From Caulobacter sp. 17J80-11 (lineage in GTDB: Bacteria > Pseudomonadota > Alphaproteobacteria > Caulobacterales > Caulobacteraceae), in assembly GCF_014349105.1 (NCBI RefSeq), contig NZ_JACSJI010000006.1:1-64000 (forward strand): 64,000 bases of DNA. Reading direction: 5' to 3'. The position numbers were made by a program, and so were the translations under genes. The notes beneath the pieces are model-generated. The model ran no database searches. It had not been told where the DNA came from and worked only from the letters and a program-made list of their open reading frames with translations. Shown piece by piece: positions 9,390 through 17,172 of the stretch (its first letter is position 1; every line of letters starts with the position of its first letter).

Positions 9390-10232
9390 ATGCTGACGAA
9401 ACTGCGCCAGGCCCTGACGCGTAGCCTGGCCAAGCCGGGCGACACACCGATTCCGACCACCCCGCTGGCGGAGAAGTCGACCCTCGCCTGGGGCGAGCAG
9501 CAGGCGGCCAAGCTGTGGGACGGGCTCTACGGGTCGTTCGACCCGGTGGTGGACGGTCAGACGGTGCTAGATCTGGGCTGTTCGTGGGGCTACCTCCCCA
9601 AGTACCTGCTCGACCGCTTCCAGCCGCGCAAGGTCATCGGCGTCGACCTCAAGCCGCTGTGGGACACGATGCAGTCGGAGTGGGACTGGCGCGCCTACGG
9701 CGAGCGGCTGGAGTTCCATGCCGGCGACCTGGCGCAGAACCGGGACATGGCCGACGGCGGCCTGGACCTCGTGCTCTGCACCTCGGTGCTGCAGTACATG
9801 CGGCCCGAGCAGGTCGAGGCGACCCTGAACCGGGTGTACGAATTGCTGCGTCCGGGCGGCGAGATGATCCTGCGGACGCGCTGCTTCACCTCGCACATCG
9901 GGGCGGATTTCCACACCGACTTCAAGACGCCGTACGTGCACCTGCTGCACCCGAAGCGCGACCTCGACCGGCACCTGGCCGACAAGAAGGGGCGGCCGGT
10001 TCGCTACCTCAACTTCCTCACCGCGACCACCTACCTGGCGATCTTCCACCGGACCGGGTTCGAGATCGCCGAAGCGCGCCGCCGGGGCAGCAAGCAGCAC
10101 CCCGACGCCCAGGCGCGGGTGGCGGAGGCCTTGCCGTGGATCTCGCCGGAGGAACTGTCGTGCGCCGAGCTCGAGTGCCGGCTGATCCGGCCCTACGAAC
10201 CGCACGACCTCGACGCGATCAGGGCCGCCTGA
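9390..10232 (+). CDS. SAM-dependent methyltransferase (class I), paralogue of the preceding gene
   Basis: A 280-residue protein. Motif I is VLDLGCSWGYLPKYLL, then VIGVDLKPLWDTM, then LDLVLCTSVLQYMRP and LLRPGGEMILRTRCFTS, all standard for class I methyltransferases. It shares with the upstream neighbour the motif-I wording, the Pro-Gly-Gly strand and a following segment with HxGADFH/PAGADLH and PYxHLL, so duplication is likely. It is the last gene of the leftward glycan operon and converges on the BNR-protein gene; the two stop codons are only 6 nt apart. Acceptor unknown. Confidence 0.85.
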   Translation: MLTKLRQALTRSLAKPGDTPIPTTPLAEKSTLAWGEQQAAKLWDGLYGSFDPVVDGQTVLDLGCSWGYLPKYLLDRFQPRKVIGVDLKPLWDTMQSEWDWRAYGERLEFHAGDLAQNRDMADGGLDLVLCTSVLQYMRPEQVEATLNRVYELLRPGGEMILRTRCFTSHIGADFHTDFKTPYVHLLHPKRDLDRHLADKKGRPVRYLNFLTATTYLAIFHRTGFEIAEARRRGSKQHPDAQARVAEALPWISPEELSCAELECRLIRPYEPHDLDAIRAA

Positions 10233-10242
10233 GCGCGCTCAG
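10229..10242. repeat. 14-bp palindrome holding both convergent stop codons
   Basis: CTGAGCGCGCTCAG is a perfect palindrome. It contains the TGA of the + strand methyltransferase (10230-10232) and the TGA of the - strand BNR gene (10239-10241). It could act as a minimal bidirectional termination structure, but it has no loop spacing or T-run, so that is weak. Confidence 0.4.
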
Positions 10243-11588
10243 TCGAACGCGATCTCCCAGCGCAGGACGCAGGTCTTGGAATTGAACGCGTCGCCGGTGG
10301 CGCGGCGGGTGAAGAACACGCCGTCGGTGGTGACGCGGCTGGCCACCGAATAGGTGAAGCCCGTCCCGGAGAGCGCGTAGTTGTCGATCTGGGCCAGGCG
10401 GTGGACCCGGTCCGTCTCGTCCTTGAACACCAGGTGGGCCTCCGGCCGCGCGCCCAGCCGCACCGACTTGGCCTCCGTGACAAACAGCCAGGCCGGTCCG
10501 ACGTCGACAACGCTGCGCACCGGGAAGCCGCAGTAGCCGATCTCCTCGGGCACGAACGGGCCCTCGGTGCGGGCGCGGTAGATCCGCGAGCCGACCGGCG
10601 GCCGGTCGTCGGTCCCGAACCGCTGCGCGTTGCCCAGCCAGTCGTCCGCGCCCCAGATCATCCAGCCGTCATGGAAGACCAGATCGGTCATGCGCTGGCA
10701 GGCGCGGGCGCGGCGGGCGAAGCTGGAATGGACCGCGATCTCGGGCGCGGGGCAGGTCACGTCGGTCCAGGTGTCGCCGTCGTCGTCCGAGCGCCAGACA
10801 AAGACCTCCTCGCTGCGGTCCCCGGAGGACAGCCACCAGCGCCGCGCGACCGCCGGGTCCGGGACGAGAGTGTGCAGGTGGCGCACCGTCTCCGGCGAGG
10901 CGGTGAACACGTTTTCCCACGTGCGGCCGTCGTCCCGGGATCGCCAGACCCGCGCGGGGACGACGACGCGTTCCACCGGCGAAAGGCTCTCCAGCGGCTT
11001 GCGGCCGTACTTTGCGGCGTTGTCGGGGTATTCGGCGAACATCACGACGCCGTCCTTCTCCCCGATCGAGGCCGAGCCGTGCCAGGGCGCGGAGACGGCG
11101 AGGGCGTCGCCGTCGGCCCGCCAGTCGGCCCCGAACCGGTGCACCCAGGCGCGCGTGGCGTCGCCCTCGGGGGCGGCTTGCGCCGCCGTCGCCACCAGAC
11201 GGGCGCCCGACGCGGTGGTGAAGCAGCCGACCGCTTCGGTTTCGATCGGCAGGGGGTGGCGCATCCAGCCGCGGCCGAGGTCGTCGGACTGCAGGGCGAA
11301 GCCGGCGCCGAGGGCGACCACCGTCCGGCCCTGGGCGTGCTCGGCGAATTGCACGCGCTCGCTGTCGGCCGGCGGCGTCGGCACCGACAGGCGCAGGCGC
11401 ACGCGCGAGATCCCGCCGCGGCGCTCGACCGGTGTCGCGTACTCTTTCACCAGCGAGATCTGGGGCGCGAGCGGCAGGGGCGCGGCGGTCGGCGCGCCGG
11501 GAAGCGGGGGCCGCAGGCCCAGCCGCCGCGACAGGCGTGCCAGCGAACGTCGGGCGCGCTTTACGGCGCCGATAGGGGCGGTGGTCAT
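10239..11588 (-). CDS. BNR/Asp-box repeat protein (sialidase-like beta-propeller) in the capsule operon
   Basis: A 449-residue protein and last gene of the kps operon; its ATG 11588 overlaps the kpsS stop (ATGA). It carries at least three Asp-boxes (S-x-D-x-G-x-x-W): SDDLGRGW near residue 100, SRDDGRTW near 216 and SDDDGDTW near 267, the hallmark of sialidase-like six-bladed propellers. The N-terminus is strongly basic (KRARRSLARLSRRLGLR) and no standard signal peptide is seen. Asp-boxes are structural, so glycosidase activity cannot be claimed; a lectin-like or capsule-modifying role is possible. BNR proteins are not among the standard group 2 capsule export genes. Confidence 0.75.
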   Translation of the reverse strand: MTTAPIGAVKRARRSLARLSRRLGLRPPLPGAPTAAPLPLAPQISLVKEYATPVERRGGISRVRLRLSVPTPPADSERVQFAEHAQGRTVVALGAGFALQSDDLGRGWMRHPLPIETEAVGCFTTASGARLVATAAQAAPEGDATRAWVHRFGADWRADGDALAVSAPWHGSASIGEKDGVVMFAEYPDNAAKYGRKPLESLSPVERVVVPARVWRSRDDGRTWENVFTASPETVRHLHTLVPDPAVARRWWLSSGDRSEEVFVWRSDDDGDTWTDVTCPAPEIAVHSSFARRARACQRMTDLVFHDGWMIWGADDWLGNAQRFGTDDRPPVGSRIYRARTEGPFVPEEIGYCGFPVRSVVDVGPAWLFVTEAKSVRLGARPEAHLVFKDETDRVHRLAQIDNYALSGTGFTYSVASRVTTDGVFFTRRATGDAFNSKTCVLRWEIAFD

Positions 11589-12835
11589 GCGGCGGGCTCG
11601 AGCGCGGCCGCGGCCGCGCGTCCGGCCATGGTGTCGGCGACGTTGCGGCAGGTCCGCCGCAGGGCGGCCGGGTTGTGGAAGCTGCCGTTCACCTGGGTGG
11701 TCCAGACCACGTGGCGACGGAACCTCTGGAACAGCTCGTGGTCCGGAGCCGCCGGGTCGCGCCAGAAGGCGTCGAGCGGCTTCTGGTCAGTCAGGCCAGG
11801 GAGGTCGAAGAACGCCCGGCCGAGCAGCTTGACCGGGCGACGGAAGCCGAGCGCCGCCAGGGCGCCGGTCGAGTTCACCGAAACCACGCCTTCGCTGGCG
11901 CGCGCCAGCGCGGCCAAGCTGCCGCCGTCGACGAAAGTCACCCGTGCGCCCAGGCCGGCCGTGGCGGCGGCCCGGCCTACCATGGCGCCGAGGTCTGTCA
12001 CGCCCGGATCCAGCGGATGGTTCTTGATCACCAGCCGGCAGTCCGCCGGCGCGTGGCGGGCGAAGCTGTCGAGCAGCCGCTCGACGAAGGCCTGGTTGGT
12101 GACCAGGGGCGAATGCCGGGTGAGCTGGCTGTCGCCCTCGCGCTGCAGTAGCGCCAGGAAGAACCGGGCCGGGTCGCCGAGCACGCGCTCGACCGTCTGC
12201 TCCGCCCGACGCGGCGTTAGCTTAGCGCTGAAATAGCGGCGCACGTGGCCGACCAGCTGCGCCGTGATGGACTGGGCGTAGGGCGCGCGCCAGTGCGGGA
12301 AGGCCGCAGCGGCCAGCACCACCATCAGGCAGTAGCGGGACAGGTTGAACACGTGGTGCGGCAGGATCGCCCCGACCGGCTCGGCCGGCGGCGGCGCGGG
12401 CCAGGTCCCGTTGCGGTAGACGGAAGGATCGCGGGGCAGTCCGGAGGCGGCGTTCACCCCGCCTTCCTCCAGGGTGATCCAGTGCGGCCTGAAATAGCCG
12501 TTCTCCAACACCCACAGGCGCGCGCCGGCGCGCCGGGCCGCGGCAGCGGCCTCGATCGCCTGCGGCGTCGAATCGCCGAACAGGAGCACGTCGGTGGCTC
12601 CCCGGGCTTGGACCTCGATCCATTCGGGCCAGGCCGCCTCGGGGGCGCGGAAGAAGCACGCGTCGCGCCAGCCCCAATCGACGAGGTCGCCGGCATTGGC
12701 CACCACGCGGCGCACCTCGGCGCCGCGGCCGCGCAACTCGCGCGCGAGCACGCGCGAGAACGGGCCGAAAGGCGCGCTGGCGATCAGGAAACAGCGCCCG
12801 GCCAGGGCCGGGGTGCGCGACGGACTCCCGGTCAC
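11585..12835 (-). CDS. kpsS: Capsule polysaccharide biosynthesis/export protein KpsS (beta-Kdo transferase)
   Basis: A 416-residue protein, close to E. coli KpsS in length (about 390). GTG 12835 overlaps the upstream stop as GTGA, which decides the start. Family signposts are visible: FLIASAPFGPFSRVLARELRGRG at the N-terminus, FGDSTPQA near residue 100, and ENGYFRPHWITLEEGGVN, corresponding to the EEGY-RP-x-TLE-x-GVN region of KpsS. Known role of the family: it adds the first beta-Kdo to lyso-phosphatidylglycerol, which KpsC then extends to make the lipid linker of group 2 capsules. Part of the kpsMTEDS operon on this strand. Confidence 0.82.
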   Translation of the reverse strand: MTGSPSRTPALAGRCFLIASAPFGPFSRVLARELRGRGAEVRRVVANAGDLVDWGWRDACFFRAPEAAWPEWIEVQARGATDVLLFGDSTPQAIEAAAAARRAGARLWVLENGYFRPHWITLEEGGVNAASGLPRDPSVYRNGTWPAPPPAEPVGAILPHHVFNLSRYCLMVVLAAAAFPHWRAPYAQSITAQLVGHVRRYFSAKLTPRRAEQTVERVLGDPARFFLALLQREGDSQLTRHSPLVTNQAFVERLLDSFARHAPADCRLVIKNHPLDPGVTDLGAMVGRAAATAGLGARVTFVDGGSLAALARASEGVVSVNSTGALAALGFRRPVKLLGRAFFDLPGLTDQKPLDAFWRDPAAPDHELFQRFRRHVVWTTQVNGSFHNPAALRRTCRNVADTMAGRAAAAALEPAA

Positions 12836-14463
12836 AGGTCGACTGCGACCTTCGCCGCGACGGCGATCTGGTAGATGATCTGGGTAAGGTCGCGGGTGAG
12901 CTGGAAGACCTTGCTGTCGGGCTTGGCGACCACCAGGATCCGGTCGCCGGGCAGCACTTGGCGGCCGGCGCGCAGGCCGCCGTCGGGACGGAAGACCAGC
13001 ACGCGGCCGCGATCGGCCCGCGATGTATAGCCGCCGGCCAGCCGGACATAGTCGCCCACCCCAGCGCCGCGGCGGTGCACCACGGACTGCGGCGCGCCCA
13101 CCTCGCCGGAGATGGTCACCACCTGAGACTGTTGAGGCACGACGATGACGTCGCCTTCCTCCAGCCACACCGCGCCGCTCGCGTCCGCCAGGGTGACTAC
13201 GCCGTCCGGCTGGATCTGGCGCGCCCGCTCGACGAACCGGGCGATCATGTCGGCCTCCTGGACGCGCGCTTCGCCCTCGCCGATCGTCCGGCTCGGGGCG
13301 GTGTACATGGCCCGCTCCAGCTGGTTCAGGCTCTCGTCCAGCATCTGCTTCTGGGTCGCGCGGACGCTGTCCCGGCGCAGGTAGATCGACCCCACGTCCG
13401 CACGCGGATCAAGCGGCACCATCTGCAGCACCTGGGCGACCGTGGCGCCGCGCGCGATGGTGAACACCGAGCGGCCGTCGTGCGCGCCCTCGACCCGCAC
13501 GACGATCTGCTCGGCGCGCAGGTCCTCCTCGAAACGGACACGGTCGCCGTCGCGCATCGGCAGGGTCGCGAATTCGGCCACGGTCACATAGGTCGAGTAC
13601 GGCTTGTCGTCGCGCACGCCGACCACGGCCACGTGAGTGGCTTCGGGGCGCGGACGGGCGAAGGCGATGATGTCCCGGCCGACGCCCTCGGGGCCTGCGA
13701 GTTCGAACGAGAAGGTGGCGCGCGCCTCGCCCTCGACCGCGACCACCGGGCCCTGGTCGCGTACGACGATGGAATCGTTTTCCTGCAGGCGCACGCGCGA
13801 CATCGTCCCGTCGCGGAGGAAGTCGTAGAGGTCGACGTCGGCGATCGGCACGCCCCCGCGCACGATCTGAATCCGGCGATAGCTGCCGCGGTCGGCGTCG
13901 ACGCCGCCGGCGCGCTGCAGATAGGTGATGACCGAGTCGGTCGCCGCGCCGGCGTAGGCGCCTGGCCGGGCGACCGGTCCGGTCACGAACACCTGGATGG
14001 GCGAGCTCGCCAGCGGCGCGGCGTAGATCTGGACCCCGTCGCTGTAGACCGTGCGCGCCGCGCCGCGCACGAGGTCGTTCACGCGCGAGGCCGGGACGCC
14101 GGCGATCTGGATCGGGCCCACGCCCGGCAGCAGGATGTGGCCCTGCGGGTCGACCGTCAGTTCGTAGCCCTGCTGCACCATGCCCCACAGGCTGACCTGC
14201 ACGCGGTCGCCGGGTTTCATCTCGTAGGACGGGTCGAGGATCTCCGGCCGATAGGTCGGAGCCCCGCCGACGAACAGCTCCGCGCCGAGCGGCTTCGGCC
14301 GGATGTCGTCGGATTGGTGGCGCTGCAGGGTCTCCACCGCGCCCGGCTGCGCGCGATCGGGCGGGACGGGAACCGGCGCGGTCTGGGCCGCGGCCGGGCT
14401 GGCGAGGACGGCCATGACGGCGGTCAGGACTACGAGGCGCGGGGCGCGCGGGGACGACGTCAT
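12832..14463 (-). CDS. kpsD: Polysaccharide export protein, KpsD/Wza-type (OPX family)
   Basis: A 543-residue protein beginning with a Sec signal peptide (about residues 1-26, VLTAVMAVLASPAAAQ). There is no Cys after the cleavage region, so it is periplasmic/KpsD-like rather than a Wza-type lipoprotein. The polysaccharide-export domain follows (MKPGDRVQVSLWG, then GHILLPGVGPIQIAG), then repeated SLBB-type segments such as VFVTGPVARPGAY and VTISGEVGAPQSVVHR. E. coli KpsD is 558 residues. It links the inner-membrane exporter and KpsE to the outer membrane for capsule secretion. Coupled to kpsE upstream (ATGA) and kpsS downstream (GTGA). Confidence 0.88.
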   Translation of the reverse strand: MTSSPRAPRLVVLTAVMAVLASPAAAQTAPVPVPPDRAQPGAVETLQRHQSDDIRPKPLGAELFVGGAPTYRPEILDPSYEMKPGDRVQVSLWGMVQQGYELTVDPQGHILLPGVGPIQIAGVPASRVNDLVRGAARTVYSDGVQIYAAPLASSPIQVFVTGPVARPGAYAGAATDSVITYLQRAGGVDADRGSYRRIQIVRGGVPIADVDLYDFLRDGTMSRVRLQENDSIVVRDQGPVVAVEGEARATFSFELAGPEGVGRDIIAFARPRPEATHVAVVGVRDDKPYSTYVTVAEFATLPMRDGDRVRFEEDLRAEQIVVRVEGAHDGRSVFTIARGATVAQVLQMVPLDPRADVGSIYLRRDSVRATQKQMLDESLNQLERAMYTAPSRTIGEGEARVQEADMIARFVERARQIQPDGVVTLADASGAVWLEEGDVIVVPQQSQVVTISGEVGAPQSVVHRRGAGVGDYVRLAGGYTSRADRGRVLVFRPDGGLRAGRQVLPGDRILVVAKPDSKVFQLTRDLTQIIYQIAVAAKVAVDL

Positions 14464-15593
14464 TGGACGTGATCCTTTACGACGGACCAGGTGAGGACGC
14501 CGACGCCCCAGAGCAGGGCGCAGGCGAAGAAAACGGCGAGCACGGTCGAGAACCGGCTGAAGTAGTTGGAGCGCTCGGGCAGCTGCGGCGGCACGTAGGA
14601 GACCACGTACTTGCGCTCAGTGGTGTTCTGGCGGCGGGCGGCTTCCACCGCTTCCTGCGCGGCGCGATAGCTCTTCTGGGCGAACTCGTAGTCCAGCAGG
14701 ACGGTGCGCGCCTCGACTTCACCGGAGGCTGCGGAGTCGCCGACCCCCGCCATGGCGCGCGACACCGCGCGCGCTCGTTCCGCCTCGAGCGCGTCGATCT
14801 GTCGGCGCAGGGCGACGATTTGGGGCGATAGCGGCTGGAAGGTCTGCTCGGCCGTGGCCGCCTCGACCCGCTTGGCGGCGAGCTGGGCGTCGATCGCGCC
14901 GACCATGCCGACGGCTTGCTGGGCCGGGGCGGAGGCCGGGACCACCGCGTTGCGGGCCTGGAATTCCGCCAGCCGGCGCTTGGCTGCGTCGAATTCGGCC
15001 TTCTTGCGCTTCAGGTCGTCCCCACTGGCGGCGGCCAGATCGCCCAGCGCGCGGTCGGACATCGAGTTGACCAGGGCCTCGCTGGCAGCCAGCACGCCGC
15101 GCGCCAGGCGAAGCGAGTCTTCGGGCCGGGAGCTCTGCACCGACACCGTCGTGGAGCCGGCGGCGTGGTCATAGGTGACGCGCACCTTGCGCCGCCAGAA
15201 GTCCGTCGCGTTTTCGATCGGGGCTTTCGGCGCGAGATAGGAGAACGGATCCAGACTGAAACGCGAGTAGGTCTCGCTGAACCCGTACTGCTTGCGCAGG
15301 GTCTCCACCATGGCGGGCGAACGGATGTAGTCGGAGACGATCCGCGCGTCGGTGGAGGTCGCCGTCGGCGCCAGGATGCCGACGGCGCCTAGCATGTCGG
15401 GCGCGCGCGATTCGGCGCCCCGAATGGCGAAGGCGGCGGTCGAGGTGAACTGCGCCGGCGCGATGACGGCGAGATAGGCCGCGGTCAGCAGGGTGGGGCC
15501 AAGGATGGCGGCCGCCGAGGCCCGCATCAGCCGAGACTTGCGGCGGGCGCGTTGGGCCGCGCGGGCTTCGACCAAGGCTTTCGGGCTCGTCAT
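14460..15593 (-). CDS. kpsE: Capsule export inner-membrane protein KpsE (PCP family)
   Basis: A 377-residue protein (E. coli KpsE is 382). ATG 15593 overlaps the kpsT stop as ATGA, so the longer reading frame upstream is rejected. It has one membrane span near the N-terminus (about residues 20-45, ASAAAILGPTLLTAAYLAVI), a long periplasmic coiled-coil region (about 180-300) and a second membrane span near the C-terminus (STVLAVFFACALLWGVGVLTW), the polysaccharide co-polymerase topology. It couples the KpsMT exporter to KpsD. The proline-rich segment YVPPQLPERSNY just before the second span is typical. Confidence 0.88.
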   Translation of the reverse strand: MTSPKALVEARAAQRARRKSRLMRASAAAILGPTLLTAAYLAVIAPAQFTSTAAFAIRGAESRAPDMLGAVGILAPTATSTDARIVSDYIRSPAMVETLRKQYGFSETYSRFSLDPFSYLAPKAPIENATDFWRRKVRVTYDHAAGSTTVSVQSSRPEDSLRLARGVLAASEALVNSMSDRALGDLAAASGDDLKRKKAEFDAAKRRLAEFQARNAVVPASAPAQQAVGMVGAIDAQLAAKRVEAATAEQTFQPLSPQIVALRRQIDALEAERARAVSRAMAGVGDSAASGEVEARTVLLDYEFAQKSYRAAQEAVEAARRQNTTERKYVVSYVPPQLPERSNYFSRFSTVLAVFFACALLWGVGVLTWSVVKDHVQ

Positions 15594-16252
15594 GCGCGCC
15601 TCTTGAGAATGGCGTTGTAGTATTCTTCTGCGGCGTCGATGTCCTCGAACATCAGCAGCCGCCCGTTCTCCATCACGCCGGCCCGGGTGCAATACTCTCG
15701 GATCGTGGACATGTAGTGCGAAGTCATGATGACGTCCGATCGCGAGCGGCGGGCGTTGAATGCGTCATTGCATTTCTGCTGGAAGGCGGCGTCGCCGACC
15801 CCGATGGCTTCATCGACCAGATAGACCTGAAAATCGACGGCCATGCTCAGCGCGAACGCCAGGCGCGCGCGCATGCCGGCCGAGTAGGTGCGGACCGGCT
15901 CGTCCATGTAGCGGCCGAGTTCGGAGAAATCCTCGACGAAGTCGGTGACCTGTTCGATGTCCGCCCCGTAGATCCGGGCCACGAAGCGGAGGTTCTCGCG
16001 GCCAGTGAGGCTGCCGCTGAAGGAGCCGGAAAAGCCCAGCGGCCAGGACACGCTCACCGAGCGGCGGACTTGTCCGCGGTCCGGCCGTTCGCTGCCCGAC
16101 AGGATGCGCAACAGAGTCGACTTGCCCGCGCCGTTCACGCCCAGCACGCCGGTGCTGTGCCCGCGCTCGAACACCGCGCTGATCCCGTCCAGGATCGGGC
16201 GGCGCCCCGATTTCGTCGGGTAGCTCTTTTCGACGGCGACCAGCTCGATCAC
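15590..16252 (-). CDS. kpsT: Capsule polysaccharide ABC exporter, ATP-binding subunit KpsT
   Basis: A 220-residue ATPase, almost exactly KpsT length. GTG 16252 lies 1 nt beyond the kpsM stop; a longer open frame runs back into kpsM and is not needed. Walker A is GVNGAGKST (38-46), the signature is TYSAGMRARLAFAL and Walker B is VYLVDEAIGVGD. It lacks the extra C-terminal carbohydrate-binding domain of O-antigen Wzt proteins, which supports capsule rather than LPS export. With KpsM it pumps the lipid-linked polysaccharide across the inner membrane. Confidence 0.92.
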   Translation of the reverse strand: MIELVAVEKSYPTKSGRRPILDGISAVFERGHSTGVLGVNGAGKSTLLRILSGSERPDRGQVRRSVSVSWPLGFSGSFSGSLTGRENLRFVARIYGADIEQVTDFVEDFSELGRYMDEPVRTYSAGMRARLAFALSMAVDFQVYLVDEAIGVGDAAFQQKCNDAFNARRSRSDVIMTSHYMSTIREYCTRAGVMENGRLLMFEDIDAAEEYYNAILKRRA

Positions 16253-16253
16253 G

Positions 16254-17066
16254 TCAGTGGGCCTCCGAGTAGCCGCTGATGCGCAGCAGCCAGTCGATGA
16301 ACAGGCCCACGAACAGGCAGCCGATTCCCCAGAAGACCACGTAGGTAGGGCTGTAATGGTCACTGGCGTAGGTCGTGAGCGCCGCGTCCCGCACCCAGTC
16401 GATCAGATGGGCGAGCGGGTTGTAGAGCACTGCGTCGCGCAAGGCCGGGGGTAGGGATTCGGGCGTGAACCAGACCCCCGAGGTGAACCAGAGGAACCGC
16501 GCCAGGAAGCGCATGACCTCGGACCACGACGCGACGATGCGCGAGAGGTGGGCGTTCATCGTGGCCACGCCGAAGGCCAGCAGGGCGAGGGCGCCGAGGG
16601 CGCCCAGCAGGTTAAGCGGCGCGTCGATCCAAGAGCCGAACGGCTCGCCGGCGAGCCGCAGCGCGACGACGAACACGATCGCGACCACGATCATGGTCGC
16701 CAGCTCCAGCACGACGCGGGCGGTGACCAGGTCGAAGGGACGGACCTGGGGGTAGGTGAGCAGCGGCCCGTTCGATTCGATCGCCGTCGCCCCGCGGACC
16801 GCGCTGCCGCGCCAGGCCCAGAACGGGAAGATGCCGGTCAGCAGGAAGACCGGCAGCGACACCTCGATCGGGGTGTGACGGTCCAGCAGCGTGAAGATGG
16901 TCGCCAGGATGGCGAGTTGGATCAGCGGATCCAGCAGGGCCCAGAGATAACCTATCGCCTGGTGGCCATAGCGGGTGCGCGCCTCGCGCAGAATCAAGGC
17001 GTGGATGACGCGTATCGAAATCGAGGCGCGGTCCCCGAACCGCGCCGCCTCGCTCGCGAACGCCAA
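16254..17066 (-). CDS. kpsM: Capsule polysaccharide ABC exporter, permease subunit KpsM
   Basis: A 270-residue ABC-2-type permease with about six hydrophobic spans (for example LIQLAILATIFTLL, IVVAIVFVVAL, LLGALGALALLAFGV and YVVFWGIGCLFVGLFI). The N-terminal cytoplasmic motif LREARTRYGHQAIGYLWALLDP is typical of KpsM/Wzm-like proteins. The start is uncertain: the frame has no ATG or GTG near the right place, and TTG 17066 is the best candidate; a TTG at about codon 24 is an alternative. It heads the - strand operon and is transcribed divergently from kpsC. Confidence 0.88.
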   Translation of the reverse strand: MAFASEAARFGDRASISIRVIHALILREARTRYGHQAIGYLWALLDPLIQLAILATIFTLLDRHTPIEVSLPVFLLTGIFPFWAWRGSAVRGATAIESNGPLLTYPQVRPFDLVTARVVLELATMIVVAIVFVVALRLAGEPFGSWIDAPLNLLGALGALALLAFGVATMNAHLSRIVASWSEVMRFLARFLWFTSGVWFTPESLPPALRDAVLYNPLAHLIDWVRDAALTTYASDHYSPTYVVFWGIGCLFVGLFIDWLLRISGYSEAH

Positions 17067-17172
17067 TACACTAACCCCCCGAACTTCGCCCCCGGCGAAG
17101 CCCTTGATCTAGCGCTCGAGTTACCCGAGAACAGCCCTGCTCGGCAAGGTTTGCGGTGGACGGAAGACGATC
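17067..17172. promoter_or_regulatory. Divergent intergenic region between kpsM and kpsC
   Basis: This 106-bp gap must hold promoters for the leftward kps operon and rightward kpsC. It contains an inverted pair CTTCGCC/GGCGAAG (17084-17090 and 17094-17100, 3-nt loop) that could be a small hairpin or operator. I could not pick convincing -35/-10 boxes. Confidence 0.4.

Noticed and set aside
15594-15692. N-terminal extension of KpsE to 410 residues
   Set aside because: The extra residues are Arg-rich shadow sequence inside kpsT. ATG 15593 overlaps the kpsT stop in the usual ATGA form.
16253-16363. N-terminal extension of KpsT to 257 residues
   Set aside because: It would overlap kpsM by about 110 nt with a Cys/Ser-rich leader foreign to the family. 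GTG 16252 gives the normal 220-residue protein.
15590-17066. O-antigen (Wzm/Wzt) transporter
   Set aside because: The ATPase lacks the C-terminal glycan-binding domain of Wzt, and the neighbours are KpsE, KpsD, KpsS and KpsC.
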